64,000 nt of DNA from CAZHAX01 sp964530325 (lineage in GTDB: Bacteria > Chloroflexota > Anaerolineae > B4-G1): contig CAZHAX010000004.1 of NCBI GenBank assembly GCA_964530325.1, positions 62,001-126,000 of the forward strand, given 5' to 3'. Shown piece by piece: positions 1 through 7,793 of the stretch. Position numbers and translations under genes: made by a program. The notes beneath the pieces were generated by a model. That model was not told the DNA's origin and did no database searches. It was given only the letters and a program-made list of their open reading frames with translations. Numbering within the stretch: position 1 is the first letter of the stretch; every line of letters starts with the position of its first letter.

Positions 1-1152
1 CTCGAGCTCCTCCGCCGGGCTGAGCTTCCGTCCCACGAAAACTACGCTCTCTGCCGAATCCTCGGGGTTGGGCTGCGGATCGCCCGCCGGCGCCGGCTCG
101 ATATGCGGCAGCCACAGCGCGTCTCGCACGGAGTCAACGGGATGCTCCTGCCGGGTCCAGTCAATCAGCCGGTTGGCCAGGTCAATGATGCTCGGGGTCG
201 ACCGTCCGGAGTTGGGCAGCTCCCGCACCGTCACCCCCTCCTGGCCAAGGAAGTCGCGTAAGAAATGGGGGCTCGCCGTGGTGAACGTCTCGTAGATGGC
301 CTGGTTCGGATCACCGACTCGCACCCAGTTCCCGCCCGGCCCGGCCAGGAGCCTCAGTATCTCCTCCTGCAGCCGGCTGCTGTCCTGGGCCTCGTCCTCC
401 AAGATGAATGGCCAGCGACGACGAAGCCGCTCCAGGTATTCGTAGTCCGCCTGCAACGCACGGAGCGCCAGCCCTACCAGATCGTCGAAGTCGACGGCGC
501 CCCTATAGGCCAGAGCTCTCTGGTAGTCGGCGTAGATAGCACAGGCCATCTCGGCCAGTTCCAGGGGCATCCCCGGGGCATCGATGCGCTGGCTCAGCTC
601 GAGCGGCGTCAGCAGCAGATCCTTCGCCTCCCTGATCACGCTCCGCGCCACATCCCCCACAACCAGGCCCAGCTTCGTGCGCCGTACCCAGCCCTGCTTA
701 TCCTCGTCCATATCTGAGCCGAGCAAGTGCCTTACCGCATCGCCGTTAGCAGCCACCCAGGCATTAGCCGCATCCCTCAGGATGCGCTCCGAGATCCGCT
801 CGTCCACGATCTGGAAACCCTCCGCCAGCCCGGCCAGTGCCGGCCGATCGCGCACGACATCATGCGCCAGCCCGTGCAGCGTACGAACCAAGTACCCCAG
901 ATGGGGCATCAGACCGCGCGCCTTGACAAACGCAGACACCCGGCTGGAGAAGTTGTCCACCGCCGAGTTCACCAGTGTGACTACCAGCACCTCCTGATCG
1001 TCTTCCAGCGCGCCGCTGGCCACGATCTCGGCCGCCAGGTACGAGAGAGTGCTCGTCTTGCCGCTCCCCGGAACGGCGGAGACGCCCATCTTGCCGGCCC
1101 CGTAGGCAACCACTTCCCTCTGCTTTGGACGGGGCTCAAACAAGGGGTACAT
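1..1152 (-). CDS. UvrD/PcrA-type superfamily-1 DNA helicase, N-terminal part
   Basis: The 384 codons in the window are open and run off the left edge. All N-terminal UvrD-family motifs are present: motif I (P-loop) VPGSGKT near residue 28, motif II LEDEAQD near residue 270, and motif III GDPNQAIYE just after residue 295. An active ATP-dependent 3'-5' DNA translocase is therefore expected; the C-terminal 2A/2B domains are not visible. The ATG at 1150-1152 follows a strong GGGAAGGGAG ribosome site and overlaps the end of the upstream helicase-like gene by 17 bases, implying translational coupling and joint function in repair or recombination. The specific subfamily (PcrA, Rep or a lineage-specific helicase) cannot be decided from this part. 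Confidence 0.88.
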   Translation of the reverse strand, partial: MYPLFEPRPKQREVVAYGAGKMGVSAVPGSGKTSTLSYLAAEIVASGALEDDQEVLVVTLVNSAVDNFSSRVSAFVKARGLMPHLGYLVRTLHGLAHDVVRDRPALAGLAEGFQIVDERISERILRDAANAWVAANGDAVRHLLGSDMDEDKQGWVRRTKLGLVVGDVARSVIREAKDLLLTPLELSQRIDAPGMPLELAEMACAIYADYQRALAYRGAVDFDDLVGLALRALQADYEYLERLRRRWPFILEDEAQDSSRLQEEILRLLAGPGGNWVRVGDPNQAIYETFTTASPHFLRDFLGQEGVTVRELPNSGRSTPSIIDLANRLIDWTRQEHPVDSVRDALWLPHIEPAPAGDPQPNPEDSAESVVFVGRKLSPAEELE

Positions 1153-3253
1153 CTCCCTTCCCCCGGAAACGACCCAGCATACGCTGTACGGCCCGCAGCA
1201 GCGGCCCCTTTTGCTCGTATCCTTGCTCGCCCAGCTCACTCAACGGCAAGTACACCTTCCGCCGGCAGCGGCGGATCAACCCCAACGTCAGCCTGGACAC
1301 CGCCTCCCTTCTGCTCTTCTCCTCGTCCGCGTCCGTCCATCTGGCGCCCCGAGTCCAGCGTTTGCTCAAGACGTAGGGATGCGTCAGCGGCTGATGTAGT
1401 CGCTCCCACCAGCCACGGCTGCCGACATCTACCCAGAACTGGTAGTCGACCGGGCGGTTGGTCATCAGAAAGGTGTAGGCAGGCGCGAGCAGCACGGCCT
1501 CCTCCGGCTGGACCCGCCAGCTGCCGACATACTGAGCAGCTACCACGCCGGCCTGGACCATTTCGATGTACTCCTGACCCAGCGGCTTGGCGTCAAAGCG
1601 ATCCTCCTCAGTGACCCAGCGGAACTTCCGGACCGACTCGATCAGATTCGCCACCACCTGGCCGGCATCGTAGTCGCTGTGGAACCCAAACCCGGCCTGC
1701 GAAAGGACCTCCCCGAAGAGCCGGCTGAGGAAGTGGTCCAGCTGGTCATCCACCCCAGCCCCGTACTTCTCCAGCCATGATCGAATCCGCTCGTACCTCT
1801 CACCGAGCGCGTAGGTAATCCTTTCCTGCAGCTCTCGGCTGATCTGGTCGAAGGGAATCAGGCCTGGCGCCCCCTTACGAGCGCTGTAGACGGCCTTGCT
1901 CAGCAGGTGCGAGCGGGCCAGGTCGAGTCCCTCAATCGCCAGCATCAGCGCCTGCGCTGCCTTGAGCAAAGTCGGCGCCCGACCCCAATCGGGGTGGGCC
2001 AAGCCGGCTAGAGTGAGAACACACTGCGCAGCCGGTTCTTCCCTCAGTGCCCGCGACGGCCGGTGCGAGCGCACCGGCACCTCATGCGCAGCCAGCCTAC
2101 GCCTCAGCGAAAAGCGCAGAGAATCGGTCAGGAACGGCGCCAGCACGGCGATCTCGCCAGGCGGCACGGACTCCTCGTGGACCAGCCGGGCGATCTCCCC
2201 GGCCACCCAGTCCAGCATCTGCGGGTAGTACCGCTGCGCCTCAACGACGATCGCACCTCTAGGGTCACTCGGCTCCGGGCTCGGCTGTGCATCCGCTCCC
2301 AGGGCCCAGGCTACCCCGGTTGCCAGCGCCTGCAGTTCCGGCGAGGTGACGAAGGAATCGGCGAAGGTGACCCGCTCCCCGCACAGCTCGGCGATGCCCG
2401 CCACGCCAGCCGCGTCCGCGCCCAGGAACAAACGGTACCCGGCGTCCCTGTCGCTCACGATCAGGGCCGAGCCGCTGGACGGCAGCCACTCCCTCAGAAG
2501 TCCGTGCGCGGCGGGTGTATCCTCCTCCGGGTTATCGACTATCAGGTGAGTATAGGTCTCGAGCAGCCGTGTCCGGCAGAGAGAAAGCGGCCACACCCGC
2601 GACAGGAAGACCTCCAGCTGGAGGGAGAAGTCGAGCAGGTTGTGAGCCAGGCAGTGTTCCCGGAACAGGCTGGCGCAGGCCTGAGCGTCGTCGTAGATCC
2701 GCTTCTGTACCTCCTCCCCCGCCCAGGCCTCCTTGAGACGCTCGCCTATCTCCCCATGGTCGAAGCCGACCACAGCGGCCTTGTTCAGGTTGTCGAGGAT
2801 CTGACCGTAGATGCGGTTGCGGCCGATGTTGATCGTATCGAAGTACCCCTGATCGAGGAGCGGGCCTACCAGTCGGGCCATGTAGTACTGCGCGGTCTCG
2901 ATCGTGAGAAAGGTAGGCTCCCGGTCCGGTTGCCTGAACCCGGCCTCCTCAGCAACAAGCGGCCAGTAGAGGCGGACGAGCCGGCGGGCCAACCCTCCGA
3001 CCGTCGATACGGTGACGCGGCCACCGGGCGGCAAGGACCCCGCGCGCAGCGCCTCCTCGAAAGGGAGGCCCAATGTACGCTGGGGCACAAGCACGAGGAT
3101 CGACCCCGCATCAATCCCCCGGCCGAGCATGGAGAGCACTCGCTCGACAGCCGCGGTGGTCTTTCCAGCGCCGGCGGGGCCCTCCAGGAAGATGCGCCCC
3201 TCAGCTGGCCTGCGGATCAAGTCGAGTTGTGGTTTGGAGAGATCAATCGGCAT
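1136..3253 (-). CDS. Divergent UvrD/AddB-like P-loop helicase homologue with degenerate motif II
   Basis: This 705-residue protein has an intact Walker A (GPAGAGKTT) about 25 residues from its start. The expected motif II (DExQD) reads LIVDNPEED, so the usual Asp-Glu pair is altered. The C-terminal part resembles the end of SF1 helicases (a CRRKVYLPLSELGEQG stretch near residue 675), but no AddB-type cysteine cluster was seen. The downstream gene overlaps it by 17 bases and encodes a canonical UvrD-type helicase, so the two may act together, as in AddAB-like heterodimers where one subunit has lost helicase activity; that is inference. The ATG at 3251-3253 was preferred to an upstream GTG at 3290-3292, which has no ribosome site. 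Confidence 0.72.
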   Translation of the reverse strand: MPIDLSKPQLDLIRRPAEGRIFLEGPAGAGKTTAAVERVLSMLGRGIDAGSILVLVPQRTLGLPFEEALRAGSLPPGGRVTVSTVGGLARRLVRLYWPLVAEEAGFRQPDREPTFLTIETAQYYMARLVGPLLDQGYFDTINIGRNRIYGQILDNLNKAAVVGFDHGEIGERLKEAWAGEEVQKRIYDDAQACASLFREHCLAHNLLDFSLQLEVFLSRVWPLSLCRTRLLETYTHLIVDNPEEDTPAAHGLLREWLPSSGSALIVSDRDAGYRLFLGADAAGVAGIAELCGERVTFADSFVTSPELQALATGVAWALGADAQPSPEPSDPRGAIVVEAQRYYPQMLDWVAGEIARLVHEESVPPGEIAVLAPFLTDSLRFSLRRRLAAHEVPVRSHRPSRALREEPAAQCVLTLAGLAHPDWGRAPTLLKAAQALMLAIEGLDLARSHLLSKAVYSARKGAPGLIPFDQISRELQERITYALGERYERIRSWLEKYGAGVDDQLDHFLSRLFGEVLSQAGFGFHSDYDAGQVVANLIESVRKFRWVTEEDRFDAKPLGQEYIEMVQAGVVAAQYVGSWRVQPEEAVLLAPAYTFLMTNRPVDYQFWVDVGSRGWWERLHQPLTHPYVLSKRWTRGARWTDADEEKSRREAVSRLTLGLIRRCRRKVYLPLSELGEQGYEQKGPLLRAVQRMLGRFRGKGDVPLV

Positions 3254-3323
3254 GGCCGGCCTTCGAACCACGGCACCTGCGGTGCGGTCCACAGGCGCGC
3301 CAAGGCAGCTCCGTGGCGACGCG

Positions 3324-3352
3324 AGTATAGACCATCAGCGCACTGCAGACAA
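3324..3352 (-). promoter_or_regulatory. Sigma-A-type promoter for the helicase pair
   Basis: On the minus strand, a -35 TTGTCT (3347-3352) and a -10 TATACT (3324-3329) are separated by exactly 17 bases. Transcription would start near 3317, about 65 bases before the helicase-like ATG. Confidence 0.6.
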
Positions 3353-3386
3353 GCCCCGGCGCGATGCCCCACTCCGCCAGAAACGT

Positions 3387-3419
3387 GGACAGGCTCGGCA
3401 TCGTCTGCCGAGCCTGTCC
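3387..3419 (-). terminator. Perfect 14-bp hairpin after the SAM-regulated operon
   Basis: A 14-bp perfect stem (3387-3400 with 3406-3419) with a 5-base loop lies 31 bases beyond the AICAR formyltransferase stop codon. On the minus strand it is followed by ACGTTTCT, which is only weakly T-rich. It separates the operon from the helicase promoter and is best read as a terminator. Confidence 0.6.
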
Positions 3420-3449
3420 CGTGCTGTCGACGACACCCTGCACTTCACA

Positions 3450-4625
3450 CTAATGATGGAAGAGCCTCACACCAGACATAGCCATGACCATGCCATACTC
3501 ATCGCAGGCCTCGGTCACGACGTCATCCCGTATCGCGCCGCCGGGCTGGACCACGTACTTCACGCCGCTCTGCGACGCCCGGTCGATGCAGTCGCGGAAC
3601 GGGAAAAAGGCATCTGAGGCCAACGACACCCTGTCCAGCCCCTCCAGCCACTCCCGCTTCTGGGAGGGCGAGAGCCGCTCCGGGACAGCCTCAAAGCACT
3701 CCCGCCATACGTTCTGCTCCGCCGAGGTTAGATCGTCCCGCAGGTACTGATCAACCGCGTTGTTACGCTCAGGGCGGGTCAGGCCCTCCTTGAACTGCAG
3801 CCCCAGGACTGCCGGGTGCAGCCGCAGGTACCAGGTGTCCGCCTTTGCGCAGGCCAATCTGGTGCAGTGGATCCGCGATTGCTGGCCAGCCCCCGCCCCG
3901 ATGACCTGTCCGTCGACCGCCAACACAATCGAGTTCGACTGTGTATACTTGAGCGCGACCTGCGCCACGAGCAGATCGCGCACGGCGTCAGCAGGCAAGT
4001 CCTTGTTCCGTGTCACTACGTTGCCCAGCATCCCTGCCTCGATGAGCGCGTCGTTCCGCTTCTGCTCGAGGATAACCCCAAATACCTCGCGCACTTCCAT
4101 CTCCTGGGGTTCATACGAAGGGTCCATCTGTATGACCACGTACTTGCCGTCCCGCTTCTTGCGCAAGATCTCGAGCGCCTTCGCATCATAGGCGGGCGCG
4201 ATGACGCCATCTGAGACCTCACGGCGGATGAGATCCGCCGTCTCCACGTCCACCTCTTCGCTCAGGGCAATCCAATCGCCGAACGACGACATTCGGTCCG
4301 CGCCTCTCGCCCGGGCGTAGGCCGCAGCCAGCGGAGAGAGCTCCACCTGTTCCACGAAGTAGGACTGGCGCAAAGCATCGGTGAGCGGCACCCCTACGGC
4401 TGCCCCGGCCGGACTCACGTGCTTGAAGGACGCCGCAGCGGGCAAGCCCAGCGCCTGCTTCAGCTCTCGCACCAACTGCCACGAGTTGAGCGCGTCCAGC
4501 ATGTTGATGTAGCCGGGTGCCCCGCTCAGCACTTCGAACGGCAGGCCGCCCTCCTCCGCGTACACCCGCGCCGGCTTCTGGTGCGAGTTGCAGCCGTAGC
4601 GCAGGCCTATCTCACTTGAGCTCAT
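3450..4625 (-). CDS. purH: Stand-alone AICAR formyltransferase (PurH C-domain type)
   Basis: This enzyme should transfer the formyl group of 10-formyl-tetrahydrofolate to AICAR, the ninth step of purine synthesis. The 391 residues correspond only to the AICARFT half of PurH; the N-terminal IMP cyclohydrolase domain is absent. The catalytic Lys-His pair sits in SFKHVSPAGAAVG near residue 67, and KYTQSNSI and GAGQQSRIHCTRLA are the family's substrate-binding segments. The protein resembles the compact clostridial/eukaryotic-type AICARFT. The ATG at 4623-4625 overlaps the HAD stop codon (ATGA), so it is the last gene of the SAM riboswitch operon. The missing cyclohydrolase step is probably supplied by the PurO-type gene at 21489-22211. 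Confidence 0.92.
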   Translation of the reverse strand: MSSSEIGLRYGCNSHQKPARVYAEEGGLPFEVLSGAPGYINMLDALNSWQLVRELKQALGLPAAASFKHVSPAGAAVGVPLTDALRQSYFVEQVELSPLAAAYARARGADRMSSFGDWIALSEEVDVETADLIRREVSDGVIAPAYDAKALEILRKKRDGKYVVIQMDPSYEPQEMEVREVFGVILEQKRNDALIEAGMLGNVVTRNKDLPADAVRDLLVAQVALKYTQSNSIVLAVDGQVIGAGAGQQSRIHCTRLACAKADTWYLRLHPAVLGLQFKEGLTRPERNNAVDQYLRDDLTSAEQNVWRECFEAVPERLSPSQKREWLEGLDRVSLASDAFFPFRDCIDRASQSGVKYVVQPGGAIRDDVVTEACDEYGMVMAMSGVRLFHH

Positions 4626-5431
4626 GCTACACACGCCTCCTGTTGATCGAGTTTCCGCACAGCTTCTCTCAGTTCGGTCAGCAACGTGATTCGCGCATCG
4701 GGCACGACACCGGGCTCCGACTGGCCCCCGTCCCGATCGATCCACATACCTGGGATGCCCGCCTGTTGCGCCCCGGCAACGTCTCGCCTGAGCCCATCAC
4801 CAACCATGACCAGCTCAGCTGCCCGCAGCCCCACTCGGTCGATCACTGCGGCAAAGACCCGAACGTCCGGCTTGCCAAAGCCCAGGTCGCCAGAGACGAA
4901 CACCGCCTCGAAGTAGCCGGCCAGCCCGCTCAAGTGCAGCTTCTCCCGCTGCAGATCAGGCGCGCCGTTGGTGAGTATCGCCAGCCGGTACTCCTGCCTG
5001 AGCTGCTGCAGCGCAGGCTCCGCATCGGCGAATGGCACTTGCAGCGAGCGGCGCCTGGCACCGAACTCGCCTGCCAACTGCCGAGCCAATGTCGCGTCCT
5101 CAACACCGTGCTGCGCCAGCGCTCGTGACCAGGCCTCCAGCCTGTAAGCGGGCGCCCAGGCGCTGAGTTCAGCCAGGCCCCCACCGCCAGGCGCGAACCT
5201 AGCCCACAGCCCCTCCCAGGAGCTGATCCCGATCTCCCGGCAGTACTCGATCGTGGGCGCCGCGCGCCACAGCCTGCGCGCCTCGGCCCTGACCGATTCG
5301 GTCAGCGCCGCAGGGTCGAGACCGTGCATCTCCCGCGCGATGTCGCACGTGGCCAGAAAGGCCGCTTGCGCGGCTCCTCGCTCGACGACAAGTGTGTCGT
5401 CGAGATCGCACAGAATCAGCCTGGTGGACAC
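4622..5431 (-). CDS. HAD-IA family phosphatase
   Basis: The 269-residue protein carries all four haloacid dehalogenase motifs: CDLDDTLV near the N-terminus (nucleophile and acid-base Asp), ILTNGAP, GFGKPD with the motif III lysine, and VMVGDGLRRDVAGAQQAG. An alpha-helical cap between motifs I and II fits subclass IA, the group of YjjG-like nucleotidases and phosphoglycolate phosphatases. The substrate cannot be named. A GTG start at 5429-5431 was chosen because it lies four bases after the upstream stop and just before motif I; longer versions run into the upstream gene. It lies between the methionine-type gene and AICAR formyltransferase, so a phosphatase role in sulfur, folate or nucleotide metabolism is possible. 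Confidence 0.85.
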   Translation of the reverse strand: MSTRLILCDLDDTLVVERGAAQAAFLATCDIAREMHGLDPAALTESVRAEARRLWRAAPTIEYCREIGISSWEGLWARFAPGGGGLAELSAWAPAYRLEAWSRALAQHGVEDATLARQLAGEFGARRRSLQVPFADAEPALQQLRQEYRLAILTNGAPDLQREKLHLSGLAGYFEAVFVSGDLGFGKPDVRVFAAVIDRVGLRAAELVMVGDGLRRDVAGAQQAGIPGMWIDRDGGQSEPGVVPDARITLLTELREAVRKLDQQEACVA

Positions 5432-5435
5432 ACGC

Positions 5436-6683
5436 CTACTGTCCGTCCGCGCCTTCCGCGGCGCTCGCAACCCGTGCAGCCGAGGCGGCCTCCACCACCG
5501 AGAGAGCCTGAGACAGATCGGCGATGATATCCTCTGCGTTCTCGACACCGACCGCCAGCCGGACGAGCCCTTCCGCGATCCCGATCTCCGCCCGTTCCTC
5601 CGGAGTGAAATCGTAGTAGCTGGTCAGCGCCACCTGTCCCACCAGGCTCTCGGTCCCGCCCAGGCTGGGCCCAATATACGGCAGCTTGAGTGCGTCGACG
5701 AAGCGGGCAGTCATCTCCAGGTTCCCGTCCAGTTCGAAGCTGACCACGCCGCCGTAGCCGGCCAGCTGGCTCTTCGCCACCAGATGGTCGGGATGGTCCG
5801 GCAAGCCGGGATAGTAGACACGGCTCACGCGTGGATGCTGGCTGAGGAACTGGGCCACCTTGAGACCCGTCTCGTTCTGCCGGTTCACCCGCAGCTCGAG
5901 CGTCTTCAGGCCGCGCATGAGCAGAAAGGCGCTGTTCGGATCGCAGATCGCTCCGATCACGTTCTGCGTCTCACGCACTCTCTGAACGATCTCATTCGAG
6001 CCAACAGCCACGCCCGCCAGCAGATCGTTGTGACCGCCAAGGTACTTGGTACAGCTGTGTACAACCAGGTCGACGCCCAACTCCAGGGGCCGGACGTTGA
6101 CCGGCGTGCCGAACGTGCTATCAATGATCGTATACACATCATGCCTGCGTGCGATGTCGGCAAGCCTCGCCAGATCCAGCACTCGCAGGTAGGGGTTGGT
6201 AGGCGATTCGGACAGGATGGTCCGAGTGTTCGGCTGAATGGCCTGCTCAAGCGTTTCGTACTCGCCCACAGGCACCTTCGTCGCCTCCACCCCGTAGGGC
6301 TTCAGAAAACTGAGCACGAACTCGCGTGTGCGGCGGTAGACGTCGTCCGTCATCACGAGATGGGCGCCGGATGAGAGCAGCGTGAGCAAAGAGAGCGTCA
6401 CTGCCGCCATCCCGCTCGAGAAGAGTATCGCTGCATCTCCCCCCTCCAGCTCCGCCAGCTTCCGCTCGGCGGCCAGCACCGTGGGGTTGCCGTAGCGGCC
6501 GTAGTCGCATCTCTCGCCAGTCTCCTTGCGCTTGCGCCGCTCCATGAACCTCACCAGGTCAGCAGTGTCAGAGAAGGTGAACGTGCTGCTCTGAAAGACC
6601 GGCGTGGTTACCCCGTGCCCCGGCTTGCGCCGCTGCTCGCCGGCGTGGACCGCCTTGGTAGAAATGCCTTGCGACTTCGCCAT
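5436..6683 (-). CDS. Cystathionine gamma-synthase-type PLP enzyme
   Basis: The 415-residue protein belongs to the Cys/Met metabolism PLP family. The PLP lysine is in HSCTKYLGGHNDLLAG near residue 210, the N-terminus has KAVHAGEQ, and the YGRYGNPT and FSSGMAAVT segments bind cofactor phosphate. It would act in transsulfuration or direct sulfhydrylation: cystathionine gamma-synthase, O-acylhomoserine sulfhydrylase, cystathionine beta-lyase or methionine gamma-lyase. The SAM-I riboswitch directly upstream favours a biosynthetic methionine role (MetB/MetY/MetC) over catabolism. The ATG follows GGGAGAGCGGGG. It is the first gene of an operon with the HAD and AICAR formyltransferase genes. Sequence alone does not fix the exact reaction. 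Confidence 0.9.
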   Translation of the reverse strand: MAKSQGISTKAVHAGEQRRKPGHGVTTPVFQSSTFTFSDTADLVRFMERRKRKETGERCDYGRYGNPTVLAAERKLAELEGGDAAILFSSGMAAVTLSLLTLLSSGAHLVMTDDVYRRTREFVLSFLKPYGVEATKVPVGEYETLEQAIQPNTRTILSESPTNPYLRVLDLARLADIARRHDVYTIIDSTFGTPVNVRPLELGVDLVVHSCTKYLGGHNDLLAGVAVGSNEIVQRVRETQNVIGAICDPNSAFLLMRGLKTLELRVNRQNETGLKVAQFLSQHPRVSRVYYPGLPDHPDHLVAKSQLAGYGGVVSFELDGNLEMTARFVDALKLPYIGPSLGGTESLVGQVALTSYYDFTPEERAEIGIAEGLVRLAVGVENAEDIIADLSQALSVVEAASAARVASAAEGADGQ

Positions 6684-6729
6684 CCCCGCTCTCCCTTCTG
6701 CCCTCGAGGGAAGCTCTACACAACAGACC

Positions 6730-6754
6730 GAGCCTCTTCAGCAAGAAGAGGCTC
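6730..6754 (-). terminator. Expression-platform hairpin of the SAM riboswitch
   Basis: A perfect 10-bp stem (6730-6739 with 6745-6754) with a 5-base loop lies between the riboswitch aptamer and the metB-type start codon. On the minus strand it is followed by GGTCTGTTGTG rather than a uniform T-run, so it may be a weak intrinsic terminator or a structure used in another switching mode. Confidence 0.5.
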
Positions 6755-6776
6755 GCAGCACAATCGGAGTCTACCT

Positions 6777-6940
6777 CTCATCTTGCAGAAGCTCCCCGAA
6801 ACACCTCTGCCGGAATTGGCACCTGGAGCGGTCTGCTAGCGAGCTCGCCGGTACTACTCGATTGGGGATCAGTCGGCGAACTCGGGCCACTCTGGTTGCC
6901 GGGGCTTCACAGGGCCGGTCCCTCCACCCCTCTGGATGAG
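6777..6940 (-). promoter_or_regulatory. SAM-I (S-box) riboswitch aptamer
   Basis: Read on the minus strand, the leader contains the S-box core GGAGGGACCGGCCC, then GAAGCCCCGGCAACC, then GGTGCCAATTCCGGCAG, and ends with GATGAGAGG. P1 pairs CTCATC (6935-6940) with GATGAG (6777-6782). These are the conserved P1, P2, J-region and P3/P4 signatures of the SAM-I class. Binding of S-adenosylmethionine should switch off the downstream metB-type/HAD/AICARFT operon. The aptamer starts about 25 bases after the predicted transcription start. Confidence 0.93.
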
Positions 6941-6970
6941 TGTTCCCAGTTCTATGAACTTGTGGCGCGC

Positions 6971-6999
6971 ATAGTATCACATGTCAAGGCCTTTGTCAA
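6971..6999 (-). promoter_or_regulatory. Promoter of the SAM-riboswitch operon
   Basis: On the minus strand, TTGACA (6994-6999) and TACTAT (6971-6976) are separated by 17 bases. Transcription would begin near 6964, immediately before the riboswitch. Confidence 0.75.
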
Positions 7000-7013
7000 G
7001 CAAGGCACAGGAA

Positions 7014-7040
7014 GAACGCCCGGCGCCGGGCCGGGCGTTC
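7014..7040 (-). terminator. Terminator of the PadR operon
   Basis: A GC-rich hairpin with a 10-bp stem (GAACGCCCGG with CCGGGCGTTC) and a 7-base loop lies 17 bases after the last gene of the PadR operon. On the minus strand it is followed by the pyrimidine-rich TTCCTGTGCC, and then by the promoter of the next operon. Confidence 0.6.
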
Positions 7041-7056
7041 GTTGATCGCGGCTGGC

Positions 7057-7788
7057 TCAGGGCCTTGGCGGAGGACCCGAGCCAGGAGGTATCGTCTCCC
7101 CGTCTGGAATGCTCCTCAGGTAGCTGCAGTCGAGTGTACGAACGTCCTCCCACACGTAGCCCTCAGACGTGAACGTCTCGATGTCCCGGATCCAGCGCTT
7201 CTCCCCGCGCTCAAGCAGGTAGACGTGAGGGCTGTTCCAGCACTTAGCGACGACTTCCAGTGGCGGACCAATCTCCAGGCCATCCAGATAGCCGTCCTCA
7301 GCAACGTGCACATCGCCCCAGTCCCAGCCGTATGCTTCAAAGGCTTGTATGCTGCTGATCCAGCGCAACCGCCCATCCTGGAACACATAGATTTCCGGGT
7401 CGTCCTCTTCCTTCACCACAAACCCATCGACCATGACCCAGGCGGAGCTATCAGGCAGCATGGTCGCCAGAGTGGTGCCGAAGCGATTGAGCGGTATGTT
7501 CACCAGGACTATGAGCACGACGAGCACCAGCGCCAGGCGCACTATCAGGCGGGCTGCGTGTGGCGCGCCCAGGGGCCTGGAGGGAGGCTCCTTCTCCGCA
7601 GTGGCTCTCTCAGGCACGGCACGCGGCTCATGGTTGGGCGAGCTCGCCGGCGGCCTCGCCCTCTGCTCCGCCGGTGCAGCCTCGCCTGCCCGCGCGCCGG
7701 GAGCCGTCGCCGGCAATCCTCGCTGGCGCAGACGCTGCTCTATCTCGTCGGTCAGCAAGTTGATGATCTGCTCAAGACGCGTCTTCAT
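7057..7788 (-). CDS. Single-pass membrane protein with two KRWI/LRWI repeats
   Basis: The 243-residue protein has an N-terminal region of about 80 residues, probably cytoplasmic and rich in Pro, Ala and Arg. One transmembrane helix follows near residues 81-100 (LIVRLALVLVVLIVLVN). The outer domain contains two tandem repeats of about 45 residues: YVFQDGRLRWISSIQAF...YGWDWGDV and YLLERGEKRWIRDIETF...GYVWEDV. Repeats of this kind occur in surface and peptidoglycan-associated proteins, but no function is established here. It is the last gene of the PadR operon, 5 bases after the polytopic membrane protein, suggesting an envelope-stress or envelope-remodelling role. Confidence 0.75.
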   Translation of the reverse strand: MKTRLEQIINLLTDEIEQRLRQRGLPATAPGARAGEAAPAEQRARPPASSPNHEPRAVPERATAEKEPPSRPLGAPHAARLIVRLALVLVVLIVLVNIPLNRFGTTLATMLPDSSAWVMVDGFVVKEEDDPEIYVFQDGRLRWISSIQAFEAYGWDWGDVHVAEDGYLDGLEIGPPLEVVAKCWNSPHVYLLERGEKRWIRDIETFTSEGYVWEDVRTLDCSYLRSIPDGETIPPGSGPPPRP

Positions 7789-7793
7789 CGTAC

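Larger units (their letters stand above)
6684..7056. other. Regulatory intergenic region (metB leader)
   Basis: These 373 bases hold no gene. They carry, in minus-strand order, the PadR-operon terminator, the metB-operon promoter, the SAM-I aptamer and its downstream hairpin. Confidence 0.85.

Noticed and set aside
2063..3481. Long plus-strand open frame (472 codons) opposite the helicase-like gene
   Set aside because: It is antisense to a gene with clear P-loop and C-terminal helicase features and its composition is Arg/Pro-rich low complexity. GC-rich DNA commonly leaves such frames open.
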